From NCBI GenBank assembly GCA_002436765.1, contig DJNI01000026.1, forward strand, positions 1 through 33,553: DNA of 33,553 bases. Reading direction: 5' to 3'. The position numbers were made by a program, and so were the translations under genes. This DNA is from Clostridiales bacterium UBA6468. GTDB taxonomy: Bacteria > Bacillota > Clostridia > Oscillospirales > Oscillospiraceae. This document shows positions 23,746-30,927 of the stretch, piece after piece (position 1 is the first letter of the stretch; each line of letters starts with the position of its first letter). The notes below the pieces were generated by a model. It ran no database searches and had not been told where the DNA came from. It saw only the letters and a list, made by a program, of their open reading frames with translations.

Positions 23746-25176
23746 GACACGAACCGCGTAAAGAAGGCCACAGAGTGGTTCTACATCAACGTTTTCCGGG
23801 ACGAGGCCATCCAGCCGAGACCGCAGGCGCCTAAGGCGCCGCTGCCGCCGCTCCTCCAGGCTGCCCGCTCCCTGGAAAACGGAATGCCCGCTTACCGGCA
23901 GTCCAGGGAATCCATTTTCGTAAAGCAGGGAAAGCTGCTGGCAAGCTACGAGGACGACTACGTTTACGACCGGCCGGTGCTTCGCTATTTCCCCACCTAC
24001 CAGTCCCTGACCGATCCGGAGCTGCGGGGGTATTTTTCCTGGCGGACGAAGCTGCGCCGGGGGGATTTGCGGAAAACGTCCCTGAGCTATGCGTTTTTGT
24101 ATATCTACGAGCTGCTCAACCAGATCGGCGTAGCCGACCCTATGGACGGCTACCGGAAGCTGACGGAGTTCCGGGACGCATACGGCGCGCTGGACGGCGG
24201 TATCTTGCCATATCTGAACCGGTGGCTGACGGACTATGTGGTCTACTATAACCTGGACGCCGGCCTTCTGGCGGATAACCCTCAGGTGCGGTTCAATCGG
24301 AGCATCGTCGTACTGGACAGGATCCGGAGCCGCGGCGACGAAGAAGTCATCCGTGCAGTGAAGCAGCTGTCGCCCAAATGGCTGGAGCGCTCCAGGTTCT
24401 ACAGGGAATATCGGGAGGACTGTGACACCGTGATCGTCCGGGTGCTGCGGCGGATGGCGGAGCATTACGATGCCCGGTGCAAGAAGACGCTGGTCGAACA
24501 GTATTTTGGAAGATTTACCAGGTTCCAGGTGATTTTATTTGACGCAGCGGTTTTTGATAACCGCCGGCGGCAGGGCAGTTACCAATACAGGGTGGACGAA
24601 AAGTATATCTACCGCTGCAACAACGGCCTGTGGAGCGTTCAGCGCTATAGCTTCCTGCCCCGTTCCTGCGATAAGCTGGGAGATACCCTGAAAACCGTCG
24701 ACGCCGTGATGCGGGAATGCTATGGCTACGGCCGCCCCATTCAGTACAGGCTGGAAACCAAGTGGATCCTCAGGATCATTCAGGAGGAAGCCCAAAAGCT
24801 TCTCGCCGAAAAGAAGGCGGCGGAGGAAAAGAAGATCACCATCGACTATTCCCGGCTGGCGAGAATCCGGGATGACGCCGCCGTCACCCGGGACAGGCTG
24901 ATGGTGGAGGAGGAAGTGGAAGAAGCGCCCCCGGCGCCCGCCGAAGAACCGGAGGACACCCCCCTGACCAAGGATGAGTACCGGCTGCTCCAAGATCTAC
25001 TGTACGGCCGGGATTACGGCTGGGTACGGTCTTCCGGGCTGATGCTGTCCGTCCTTGTGGACGGCATCAATGACAAATTGTACGACACCTTTTCCGATTC
25101 GGTTCTGCTGGGCGACGACCCGCCGGAGCTGATCGAGGACTATATTGCGGATTTGAAAGAGATGATTCATCCATGA
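23743..25176 (+). CDS. TerB-N/TerB-C domain protein, first gene of a BrxD/helicase module
   Basis: With the ACG start the protein has 477 residues; from the first ATG (23884) it has 430. The N-terminal half is a TerB-N type domain: WFYINVFRDEA, then YFSWRTKLRRGDLRKTSLSYAFLYIYELLN and a long helical region. The C-terminal part matches TerB-C: IDYSRLARIRDDAAVTRDRLM, an acidic Pro/Glu linker, LTKDEYRLLQDLLYG and a final helical segment. There is no signal peptide. TerB-type domains occur in tellurite/stress and predicted phage-defence systems; molecular function is unknown. The stop overlaps the ATPase start by four bases (ATGA), so the products are made in step and probably interact. Confidence 0.82.
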   Translation, partial: TDTNRVKKATEWFYINVFRDEAIQPRPQAPKAPLPPLLQAARSLENGMPAYRQSRESIFVKQGKLLASYEDDYVYDRPVLRYFPTYQSLTDPELRGYFSWRTKLRRGDLRKTSLSYAFLYIYELLNQIGVADPMDGYRKLTEFRDAYGALDGGILPYLNRWLTDYVVYYNLDAGLLADNPQVRFNRSIVVLDRIRSRGDEEVIRAVKQLSPKWLERSRFYREYREDCDTVIVRVLRRMAEHYDARCKKTLVEQYFGRFTRFQVILFDAAVFDNRRRQGSYQYRVDEKYIYRCNNGLWSVQRYSFLPRSCDKLGDTLKTVDAVMRECYGYGRPIQYRLETKWILRIIQEEAQKLLAEKKAAEEKKITIDYSRLARIRDDAAVTRDRLMVEEEVEEAPPAPAEEPEDTPLTKDEYRLLQDLLYGRDYGWVRSSGLMLSVLVDGINDKLYDTFSDSVLLGDDPPELIEDYIADLKEMIHP

Positions 25177-26486
25177 AAATACCAAAAAGAATTGCTCAGG
25201 CGCTGATCAACTCCCTGAAGGGCGGCGTCGTTCCCCGTGTCGGCCTGCCCTACGTCACCGTAGGACGGAAGGACGAAATTGACGCCCTGCTGCGGGATGT
25301 GGACATCATTGCCGACGGGGGCGCGTCCTTCCGCTTCATCGTGGGAAAATACGGCAGCGGCAAGAGCTTTCTGCTCCAGACCATCCGAAACTACGTGATG
25401 GCGAAAAATTTTGTGGTGGTGGACGCCGACCTTTCCCCGGAACGCCGTTTGCAGGGCACCCGTGGGCAGGGGCTGGCGACCTACAAGGAGCTAATCCGCA
25501 ACATGTCCACCAAAACCAAGCCGGAGGGCGGCGCGCTGCCCCTGATTCTGGACAGGTGGATCAGCAGCGTGCAGCAGGAGGTGATGGCGTCCTCCGGCCT
25601 GGGGGTGACCGACTCCGGCCTTGCGCCGCTGGTGGAGAAGCGGATCTCCGCCGTGATCGGGGCACTGAACGAAATGGTTCACGGCTTCGATTTTGCCAGG
25701 CTGCTGACCCTTTACTACAAAGCCCACTGCGCCGGTGACGACGAGACCAAGGCCAAGGTGCTCAAATGGTTCCGGGGCGAGTACGCCACGAAGACCGAAG
25801 CCCGGCAGGAGCTGGGGGTAAATATCGTCATCACCGACGACGACTGGTACGAATACCTCAAATTGTTCGCCTGTTTTCTCAAGCAGGCGGGCTATGCCGG
25901 TATGCTCATCCTCATTGACGAGCTGGTGAACATCTACAAGATCCCCAACGCCATCACCCGGCAGTACAACTACGAAAAAATCCTGACCATGTACAACGAC
26001 GCCATGCAGGGCAAGGCGCAGTATCTGGGCTTCATCCTCTGCGGCACGCCCCAGTGCATGGAGGATCCCCGCCGGGGCGTTTACAGCTACGAAGCCCTTC
26101 GCTCCCGCCTGGCCGAAGGCCACTTCTCCGGGGAGCATAAGGATCTGCTTTCCCCCGTCATCCGTTTGCAGCCCCTGACCTCTGAGGAAATGCTGATTCT
26201 GACGGAGAAGCTGGCGGATATCCACGCGGGGCTGTATGACTATTCCCAGATCGTGACCCAGCAGGACATGGTGGATTTCATCGAGATCGAATTCGGCCGC
26301 ATCGGGGCGGACACCCACATCACCCCCCGGGAGGTCATCCGGGATTTCATCGAGGTGCTGGACATCGTCTACCAGAATCCCGGCATCAGCGTCCGGGGGC
26401 TTCTGGGCTCCGACCAGTTCCGCTACGCCCAGAATGCGGTGAAAGAGGAGCAGACCGACGATTCCCTTGCGGAATTTGAGCTGTAG
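25173..26486 (+). CDS. BrxD-like P-loop ATPase (BREX ATP-binding domain, DUF2791)
   Basis: The 437-residue protein has Walker A GKYGSGKS (58-65), Walker B LILIDE (D249, E250) and the family stretch LCGTPQCMEDPRRGVYSYEAL at about 289-309, characteristic of the BrxC/PglY/BrxD group. Length and layout match BrxD rather than the much larger BrxC. In BREX type 2 and related loci BrxD occurs with the helicase BrxHI; here the pair is accompanied by a TerB-N protein instead of the BREX core. It probably binds DNA or a partner in an ATP-dependent way. It overlaps the TerB gene by four bases and is followed by the helicase after 11 bases. Confidence 0.88.
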   Translation: MKIPKRIAQALINSLKGGVVPRVGLPYVTVGRKDEIDALLRDVDIIADGGASFRFIVGKYGSGKSFLLQTIRNYVMAKNFVVVDADLSPERRLQGTRGQGLATYKELIRNMSTKTKPEGGALPLILDRWISSVQQEVMASSGLGVTDSGLAPLVEKRISAVIGALNEMVHGFDFARLLTLYYKAHCAGDDETKAKVLKWFRGEYATKTEARQELGVNIVITDDDWYEYLKLFACFLKQAGYAGMLILIDELVNIYKIPNAITRQYNYEKILTMYNDAMQGKAQYLGFILCGTPQCMEDPRRGVYSYEALRSRLAEGHFSGEHKDLLSPVIRLQPLTSEEMLILTEKLADIHAGLYDYSQIVTQQDMVDFIEIEFGRIGADTHITPREVIRDFIEVLDIVYQNPGISVRGLLGSDQFRYAQNAVKEEQTDDSLAEFEL

Positions 26487-26497
26487 GGTGGAAAATT

Positions 26498-28726
26498 ATG
26501 CGTGCATTTGACCGATACGCGCCCTTCGTGCAGGAATATATCTACCGGAACCACTGGGAAAATCTGCGCTCCATTCAGGTCGCGGCGGCGGACGCCATTT
26601 TCAACACGGACGAAAATGTGCTGCTCACCGCCTCCACGGCTTCCGGCAAGACGGAAGCGGCGTTCTTCCCCATTATCACCCTGTTTTCCGAGGATATGCC
26701 CTCCAGCGTGGGCTGCATTTACATCGGCCCTCTGAAAGCGCTGATCAACGACCAGTTTTCCCGGCTGAACGACCTGTGCGCCGAGGCGGATATCCCGGTG
26801 TGGCACTGGCACGGGGACGTTGCCCAGAGCCATAAGGCAAAGCTCATGCGTCACCCCTCCGGCATTCTTCAGATCACGCCGGAATCCTTAGAAGCGCTGC
26901 TTCTGCACAAGCACGCGGCCATTGCAAAGCTGTTCGGCGACCTGCGGTTTGTGGTCATCGACGAGGTGCATTCCCTTCTCCGGGGCGACCGGGGCGGGCA
27001 GACGCTGTGCCTCATCGAGCGGCTGTCCCGGATCGCGGGAGTCAACCCCCGGCGCATCGGATTGTCCGCCACCATCGGCGACCCGGAGGGGACCGGCGAA
27101 TTTCTGTCCCTGGGGACGGGAAGAAAGACCATCATCCCGAAAATCGACGCCAAGGGCAGCAAGTGGCGGCTGAGCATGGAGCATTTCTATGTCAGGGACG
27201 CCCAGGCCGGGGAGGATAAGCAGATTCCCGACGCGCTGCCTGTTCTGGAAGAAAAAACCGATGACGCCCCCGCCAACGCCGACCCCGGCATCGGGTATAT
27301 TTTTGAGCATACCCGGGGCAAGAAGTGTCTGGTTTTCGTCAATTCCCGGGAAGAATGTGAAATGGTGACGACCACATTGCGCCATTACTGCGAGCTGAAC
27401 CACGAGCCCGACCGCTTTCTCGTCCACCACGGCAACCTTTCCGCCTCCTACCGGGAGACGGCGGAGGAAATCATGAAGGACGATTCCCGGTACATGACCA
27501 CGGTGACCACCGCGACGCTGGAGCTGGGCATTGACATCGGCCGGTTGGAGCGGGCGTTCCAGATCGACGCGCCATGGACGGTATCCTCGTTCTTGCAGCG
27601 CATGGGACGCACCGGCCGGCGGGAGCTTCCACCGGAAATGTGGTTCGTCATCCGGGAGGACGAGCCGGAGGTGCGGGCCATGCTGCCCACCACCATTCCC
27701 TGGAAGCTTTTGCAGGGCATTGCCCTGGTGCAGCTGTATCTGGAGGAGCGCTGGGTGGAGCCGCCCCGGCTGGACAGGCTGCCATTTAGCCTATTGTACC
27801 ATCAAACCATGTCCACCCTGGCCTCCTGCGGCGAGCTGTCCCCCCGGGCGCTGGCCGACCGGGTGCTGCGGCTGCACTATTTCCACAGGATCACCCAGGA
27901 GGACTATCGGGTGCTGCTCCGGCACCTCATCGCCACAGACCACATTCAGCAGACGGAGCAGGGCGGCCTGATCGTGGGGCTGGCGGGGGAGCGGGTCATC
28001 AACTCCTTCAAGTTCTACGGCGTGTTCCAGGAAAGCGAGGAATACACCGTCCGCAGCGAGTCTCAGGAGCTGGGGACGATCGTCTCGCCGCCCCCCGTGG
28101 GGGAGAAGCTGGCCATTGCGGGGCATGTCTGGCAGGTGCTGGACGTGGATCACAAGCGCCGCCTGATCTACTGCCGGCAGGTGAAGGGCAGCGTCCCCGC
28201 CTATTTTGGCCAGTGTCCCGGCGACCTGCACACCAAAATTCTGGAACGGATGCGCCGGGTGCTTCAGGAGGACAGGCAGTACCCCTACCTGATGAAAAAC
28301 GCGGTGGCAAGGCTGGAGCAGGCGCGCTTCACCGCCGCCCACTCCGGCGCGGCGGAAAAGACGCTCATCAATCTGGGGGGCAATATGTGGTGCCTGCTTC
28401 CCTGGGTGGGGACGTACACCTTCCTGACCATGGAGCGCTTCCTGAAAATCAAATGCGCCGACCGCCTTGGCCTGCGGAATCTGGATTCCGCCCGCCCGTT
28501 TTTCATCCAGTTCACCATGAAGGCCGACGAAGCCGCCTTTTTTCGGGTGCTGGCCGAAGAGATCCGCAAGCCCATCGACCCCATGGAGCTGGTGTATCCC
28601 AAGGAGCTGCCCCTGTTTGACAAGTACGACGAATATCTGCCGGAGGAGCTGGTGAAAAAGGGCTTTGCTTTGGGCGTTCTGGACGTAGACGGCCTGCGGG
28701 AGAAGGTCTTGAGTTGGGAAAACTGA
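26498..28726 (+). CDS. Superfamily 2 helicase, Lhr/BrxHI-like
   Basis: The 742-residue protein shows ordered SF2 motifs: Walker A ASTASGKT (45-52), motif Ib ITPESLEALL, DEVH (155-158), motif III LSATIGD (189-195), TATLELGIDIGRL (338-350) and motif VI QRMGRTGRR (367-375). A winged-helix and accessory region fills about 410-740. The arrangement resembles Lhr-type 3'-5' DNA helicases and BrxHI of BREX loci. No nuclease motif was seen. It is the last gene of the three-gene operon; the next element is a glycine riboswitch with its own promoter. The ATG has GGGTGG upstream. Helicase activity is confident; its role in defence is inferred from the partners. Confidence 0.92.
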   Translation: MRAFDRYAPFVQEYIYRNHWENLRSIQVAAADAIFNTDENVLLTASTASGKTEAAFFPIITLFSEDMPSSVGCIYIGPLKALINDQFSRLNDLCAEADIPVWHWHGDVAQSHKAKLMRHPSGILQITPESLEALLLHKHAAIAKLFGDLRFVVIDEVHSLLRGDRGGQTLCLIERLSRIAGVNPRRIGLSATIGDPEGTGEFLSLGTGRKTIIPKIDAKGSKWRLSMEHFYVRDAQAGEDKQIPDALPVLEEKTDDAPANADPGIGYIFEHTRGKKCLVFVNSREECEMVTTTLRHYCELNHEPDRFLVHHGNLSASYRETAEEIMKDDSRYMTTVTTATLELGIDIGRLERAFQIDAPWTVSSFLQRMGRTGRRELPPEMWFVIREDEPEVRAMLPTTIPWKLLQGIALVQLYLEERWVEPPRLDRLPFSLLYHQTMSTLASCGELSPRALADRVLRLHYFHRITQEDYRVLLRHLIATDHIQQTEQGGLIVGLAGERVINSFKFYGVFQESEEYTVRSESQELGTIVSPPPVGEKLAIAGHVWQVLDVDHKRRLIYCRQVKGSVPAYFGQCPGDLHTKILERMRRVLQEDRQYPYLMKNAVARLEQARFTAAHSGAAEKTLINLGGNMWCLLPWVGTYTFLTMERFLKIKCADRLGLRNLDSARPFFIQFTMKADEAAFFRVLAEEIRKPIDPMELVYPKELPLFDKYDEYLPEELVKKGFALGVLDVDGLREKVLSWEN

Positions 28727-28754
28727 CAAAAAATGCAATTTTTCCGATTTGCAC

Positions 28755-28782
28755 TTGCATTTTTGGGAAAGCATGGTAAAAT
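28755..28782 (+). promoter_or_regulatory. Promoter of the glycine riboswitch (predicted)
   Basis: TTGCAT (28755-28760), a 16-base spacer and TAAAAT (28777-28782) with an extended TG motif lie just before the first aptamer; start expected near 28789. Confidence 0.6.
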
Positions 28783-28800
28783 GATTGACATCTATATGAC

Positions 28801-28963
28801 GCTTGCAGGAAATGCGGCTTGCCGCAGCCGAAGGAGTAACACTCTCAGGTGTCCGGAACGGATGAGGACTGTAAGCCGATAGAACTTTGGAGAAGCTCAT
28901 TGAGTTGAGTGCCGAAGGGGCAAAACGCGTTGCGCGTCAATCTCTCAGGCAAAAGGACAAAGT
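28801..28963 (+). promoter_or_regulatory. Tandem glycine riboswitch
   Basis: Two aptamers follow each other. The first (28801-28876) is closed by GCTTGCAG/CTGTAAGC and contains GCCGAAGGAGTAACACTCTCAGG and a GGACTG segment. The second (28884-28963) is closed by ACTTTG/CAAAGT and contains GTGCCGAAGGGGCAAAA, TCTCTCAGGCAAAAGGAC. These are the conserved glycine (gcvT type) elements. A terminator follows at 29005-29042, so glycine binding is expected to change read-through into the amino acid symporter gene. Direction of the switch is not shown by sequence alone. Confidence 0.93.
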
Positions 28964-29004
28964 GATTTCCATACCGTCCGCAGGGGGAAATATTTGTTTT
29001 TTTG

Positions 29005-29042
29005 GACAGATTGCGCGGTTGCGCAGTCTGTCTTTATTTTTT
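29005..29042 (+). terminator. Riboswitch-linked terminator
   Basis: GACAGATTGCGC (29005-29016) pairs with GCGCAGTCTGTC (29021-29032), one G-T wobble, loop GGTT, followed by TTTATTTTTT. It lies 40 bases upstream of the symporter start and is the likely expression platform. Confidence 0.88.
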
Positions 29043-29081
29043 GTTGGCGACGCTTTGCGGCGCCGGAAAGAGAGGATACGT

Positions 29082-30611
29082 ATGGAGAATTTTCTGACCA
29101 CACTTGCCGAGATCAATGATAAGATCAACGCCTTTATCTGGGTGAAGATCGGCCTGGTACTGCTGATCGGCACGGGCGTTCTGATGACCTGCTGCACGAA
29201 GTGGTTCCAGATCACCCACCTGAAGCACTGGTGGCAGCAGACCATCGGAGGCGTATTCCGCAGAGGCAGCGGCGTCCACGCGAAAACGGACAAAAAGACC
29301 ATTTCCCAGTTCCAGGCGCTGTGTACGGCCCTTGCTGCCACCATCGGCACCGGCAACATTGCCGGCGTGTCGGCCGCCATCGTCATCGGCGGCCCCGGCG
29401 CGGTGTTCTGGATGTGGGTCGCGGCCTTTTTCGGAATGATGACCAACTTCTCCGAAAATGTGCTGGGCATTTACTACCGCCGCCGCAACAGCCAGGGCGA
29501 GTGGTCGGGAGGCGCGATGTACTACCTGAAGGACGGCCTGGGCGGCAAGAAGCACTGCAAGACCATCGGCAGCGTTCTTGCAGTTCTGTTCTCCGTTTTT
29601 GCCATTCTGGCATCCTTCGGCATCGGCAATATGGGGCAGATCAATAAGATCGTCCTGAATCTGAAATCCGCATTCTTCGGCGGCGTGACCGCCGCCGTGG
29701 GCGGTGTCAGCGTGGTTTCTCTGGCCTGCGGCGTTGTGCTGATGATCCTCGCGGCGCTGATCATCATCGGCGGCCTGCAGCGCATCGCCACCGTTGCCGA
29801 GCGGGTCGTGCCCTTCATGGCGGTGCTGTACATCATCGGCGCGCTGATCGTGTTCTTCACCCACATTGGCAGTGTGGGCGCCATGTTCGCGGCGATCTTC
29901 CGCTTTGCCTTCGGCAGCAAGGCCGTGGCAGGCGGCGCGGCGGGCATCGCCATCCAGCAGGCCATTACCCAGGGCTGCAAGCGGGGCGTGTTCTCCAACG
30001 AGGCAGGCCTCGGCTCCTCCGTCATGGTGCATTCCTCCTCCAACGTTAAAGAGCCTGTCACCCAGGGCATGTGGGGCATTTTTGAGGTGTTCTTCGACAC
30101 CTTCGTGGTCTGCACCATGACCGCCATCGTGGTTCTGTCCTCCGGCTATATCGACCTGGAGACCGGCCTTGCTGCGGCGGGTACGGATGACGCTACCCTG
30201 GTCGCCCGTGCCTTCGGCAATGTATTTGGCCCCTTTGGTGAAAAGTTTGTGGCGCTGGCCATGCTGCTGTTCGCCTTTACCACGGTGCTCGGCTGGTCGC
30301 AGTACGGCACCAAGGCGGTGGAATACCTGTTCGGCGAAAAGGCCACGAAAATCTACAAGGTGATCTTCGTCGTGATGATCCTTTCCGGCGCGGTCATGAC
30401 GTCCTCTCTGGCCTGGGACATCTCCGACACCTTCAACGGCCTGATGATGCTGCCCAACCTGATCGGCGTGGTGGTTCTGTGCCCCATGGTCATGAAGATC
30501 ACAAAGAATTATGTAAACCGCAAGATCAAGGGCATTCCGGAGGAACCGGTGCTGTCCCATTTTCCCGACATTCAGGCCGAAGCGGCAGCGTCCCAGACCG
30601 ACGAGGTCTGA
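29082..30611 (+). CDS. Alanine or glycine:cation symporter (AGCS family)
   Basis: The 509-residue membrane protein has about ten hydrophobic segments and family marks of AGCS (AgcS/AlsT/DagA) transporters: ATIGTGNIAGVSAAIVIGGPGAVFW, MTNFSENVLGIYYR, GGAMYYLKDG, and GVFSNEAGLGSSVMVHSSS. It imports alanine or glycine with sodium or protons across the cytoplasmic membrane. Control by a glycine riboswitch points to glycine as a relevant substrate. The ATG at 29082 is preceded by AGAGGA. Its 3' end overlaps the end of a small gene on the other strand by 40 bases. Confidence 0.95.
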   Translation: MENFLTTLAEINDKINAFIWVKIGLVLLIGTGVLMTCCTKWFQITHLKHWWQQTIGGVFRRGSGVHAKTDKKTISQFQALCTALAATIGTGNIAGVSAAIVIGGPGAVFWMWVAAFFGMMTNFSENVLGIYYRRRNSQGEWSGGAMYYLKDGLGGKKHCKTIGSVLAVLFSVFAILASFGIGNMGQINKIVLNLKSAFFGGVTAAVGGVSVVSLACGVVLMILAALIIIGGLQRIATVAERVVPFMAVLYIIGALIVFFTHIGSVGAMFAAIFRFAFGSKAVAGGAAGIAIQQAITQGCKRGVFSNEAGLGSSVMVHSSSNVKEPVTQGMWGIFEVFFDTFVVCTMTAIVVLSSGYIDLETGLAAAGTDDATLVARAFGNVFGPFGEKFVALAMLLFAFTTVLGWSQYGTKAVEYLFGEKATKIYKVIFVVMILSGAVMTSSLAWDISDTFNGLMMLPNLIGVVVLCPMVMKITKNYVNRKIKGIPEEPVLSHFPDIQAEAAASQTDEV

Positions 30612-30799
30612 TAATACAAGCCCGGAATTGGTTCGTGCGCGTCACGCTTCCAATTCCGGGCTTTGCTCCGGTCATATGCTTTGCTGTTTCTGGGCTTCCG
30701 GGTAACGGGGTTCAGCTGCCCCCAGGTGCTCCGGCGGGACAAGTCCCGACTGCGCTTTTCCTTCTTGGAAAGCTTCTCGTAGGGAATGAATTTTTCCAT
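30572..30799 (-). CDS. Small basic conserved protein
   Basis: The 75-residue product begins MEKFIPYEKLSKKEKR and continues through TWGQLNPVTRKPRNSKAYDRSKARNW, a pattern I recognise from small uncharacterised Firmicutes proteins. It is strongly basic, without membrane segment, so RNA or ribosome binding is a reasonable guess. AAGGAGGA lies seven bases ahead of the ATG and a predicted promoter precedes it, which supports real expression. The last 13 codons run antisense into the symporter gene, and the inverted repeat at 30618-30663 lies inside its coding sequence. The residues after about 58 are probably not conserved. Confidence 0.75.
   Translation of the reverse strand: MEKFIPYEKLSKKEKRSRDLSRRSTWGQLNPVTRKPRNSKAYDRSKARNWKRDAHEPIPGLYYQTSSVWDAAASA
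30618..30663 (+). terminator. Terminator-like inverted repeat after the symporter gene
   Basis: AAGCCCGGAATTGG (30618-30631) pairs perfectly with CCAATTCCGGGCTT (30650-30663); the loop holds a further CGTG/CACG stem. It starts seven bases after the stop codon. T content behind it is modest. The same bases encode part of the small basic protein on the other strand. Confidence 0.75.
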
Positions 30800-30829
30800 T
30801 CGTATCTCCTCCTTATGGTGTCCGAACGC

Positions 30830-30858
30830 ATTTTATCAGAAAACGGCCAGCAGGTCAA
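30830..30858 (-). promoter_or_regulatory. Promoter of the small basic protein gene (predicted)
   Basis: On the minus strand TTGACC (30853-30858), a 17-base spacer and TAAAAT (30830-30835) with extended TGA lie about 30 bases upstream of the ATG. Confidence 0.7.
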
Positions 30859-30880
30859 ACAAACGATTTGTAAATAACGA

Positions 30881-30912
30881 AAAAAGGTGCTGCCAACCGG
30901 CAGCACCTTTTT
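30881..30912 (-). terminator. Rho-independent terminator of the oleate hydratase gene
   Basis: A 14-base-pair stem (AAAAAGGTGCTGCC / GGCAGCACCTTTTT, loop AACC) with T runs on both strands begins 15 bases after the oleate hydratase stop codon. It separates that gene from the small basic protein gene. Confidence 0.9.
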
Positions 30913-30927
30913 GTGTTGTAGGATGTC

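Noticed and set aside
23743..28726. Complete BREX locus
   Set aside because: Only BrxD-like and BrxHI-like genes are present; flanking genes are a peptidase and a riboswitch-controlled transporter, so no PglX, PglZ, BrxC-size ATPase or PglW was found.
29034..30560. A 508-codon open frame antisense to the AGCS symporter
   Set aside because: Hydrophilic His/Gln/Asp-rich translation with no domain, opposite a confident transporter gene under a riboswitch.
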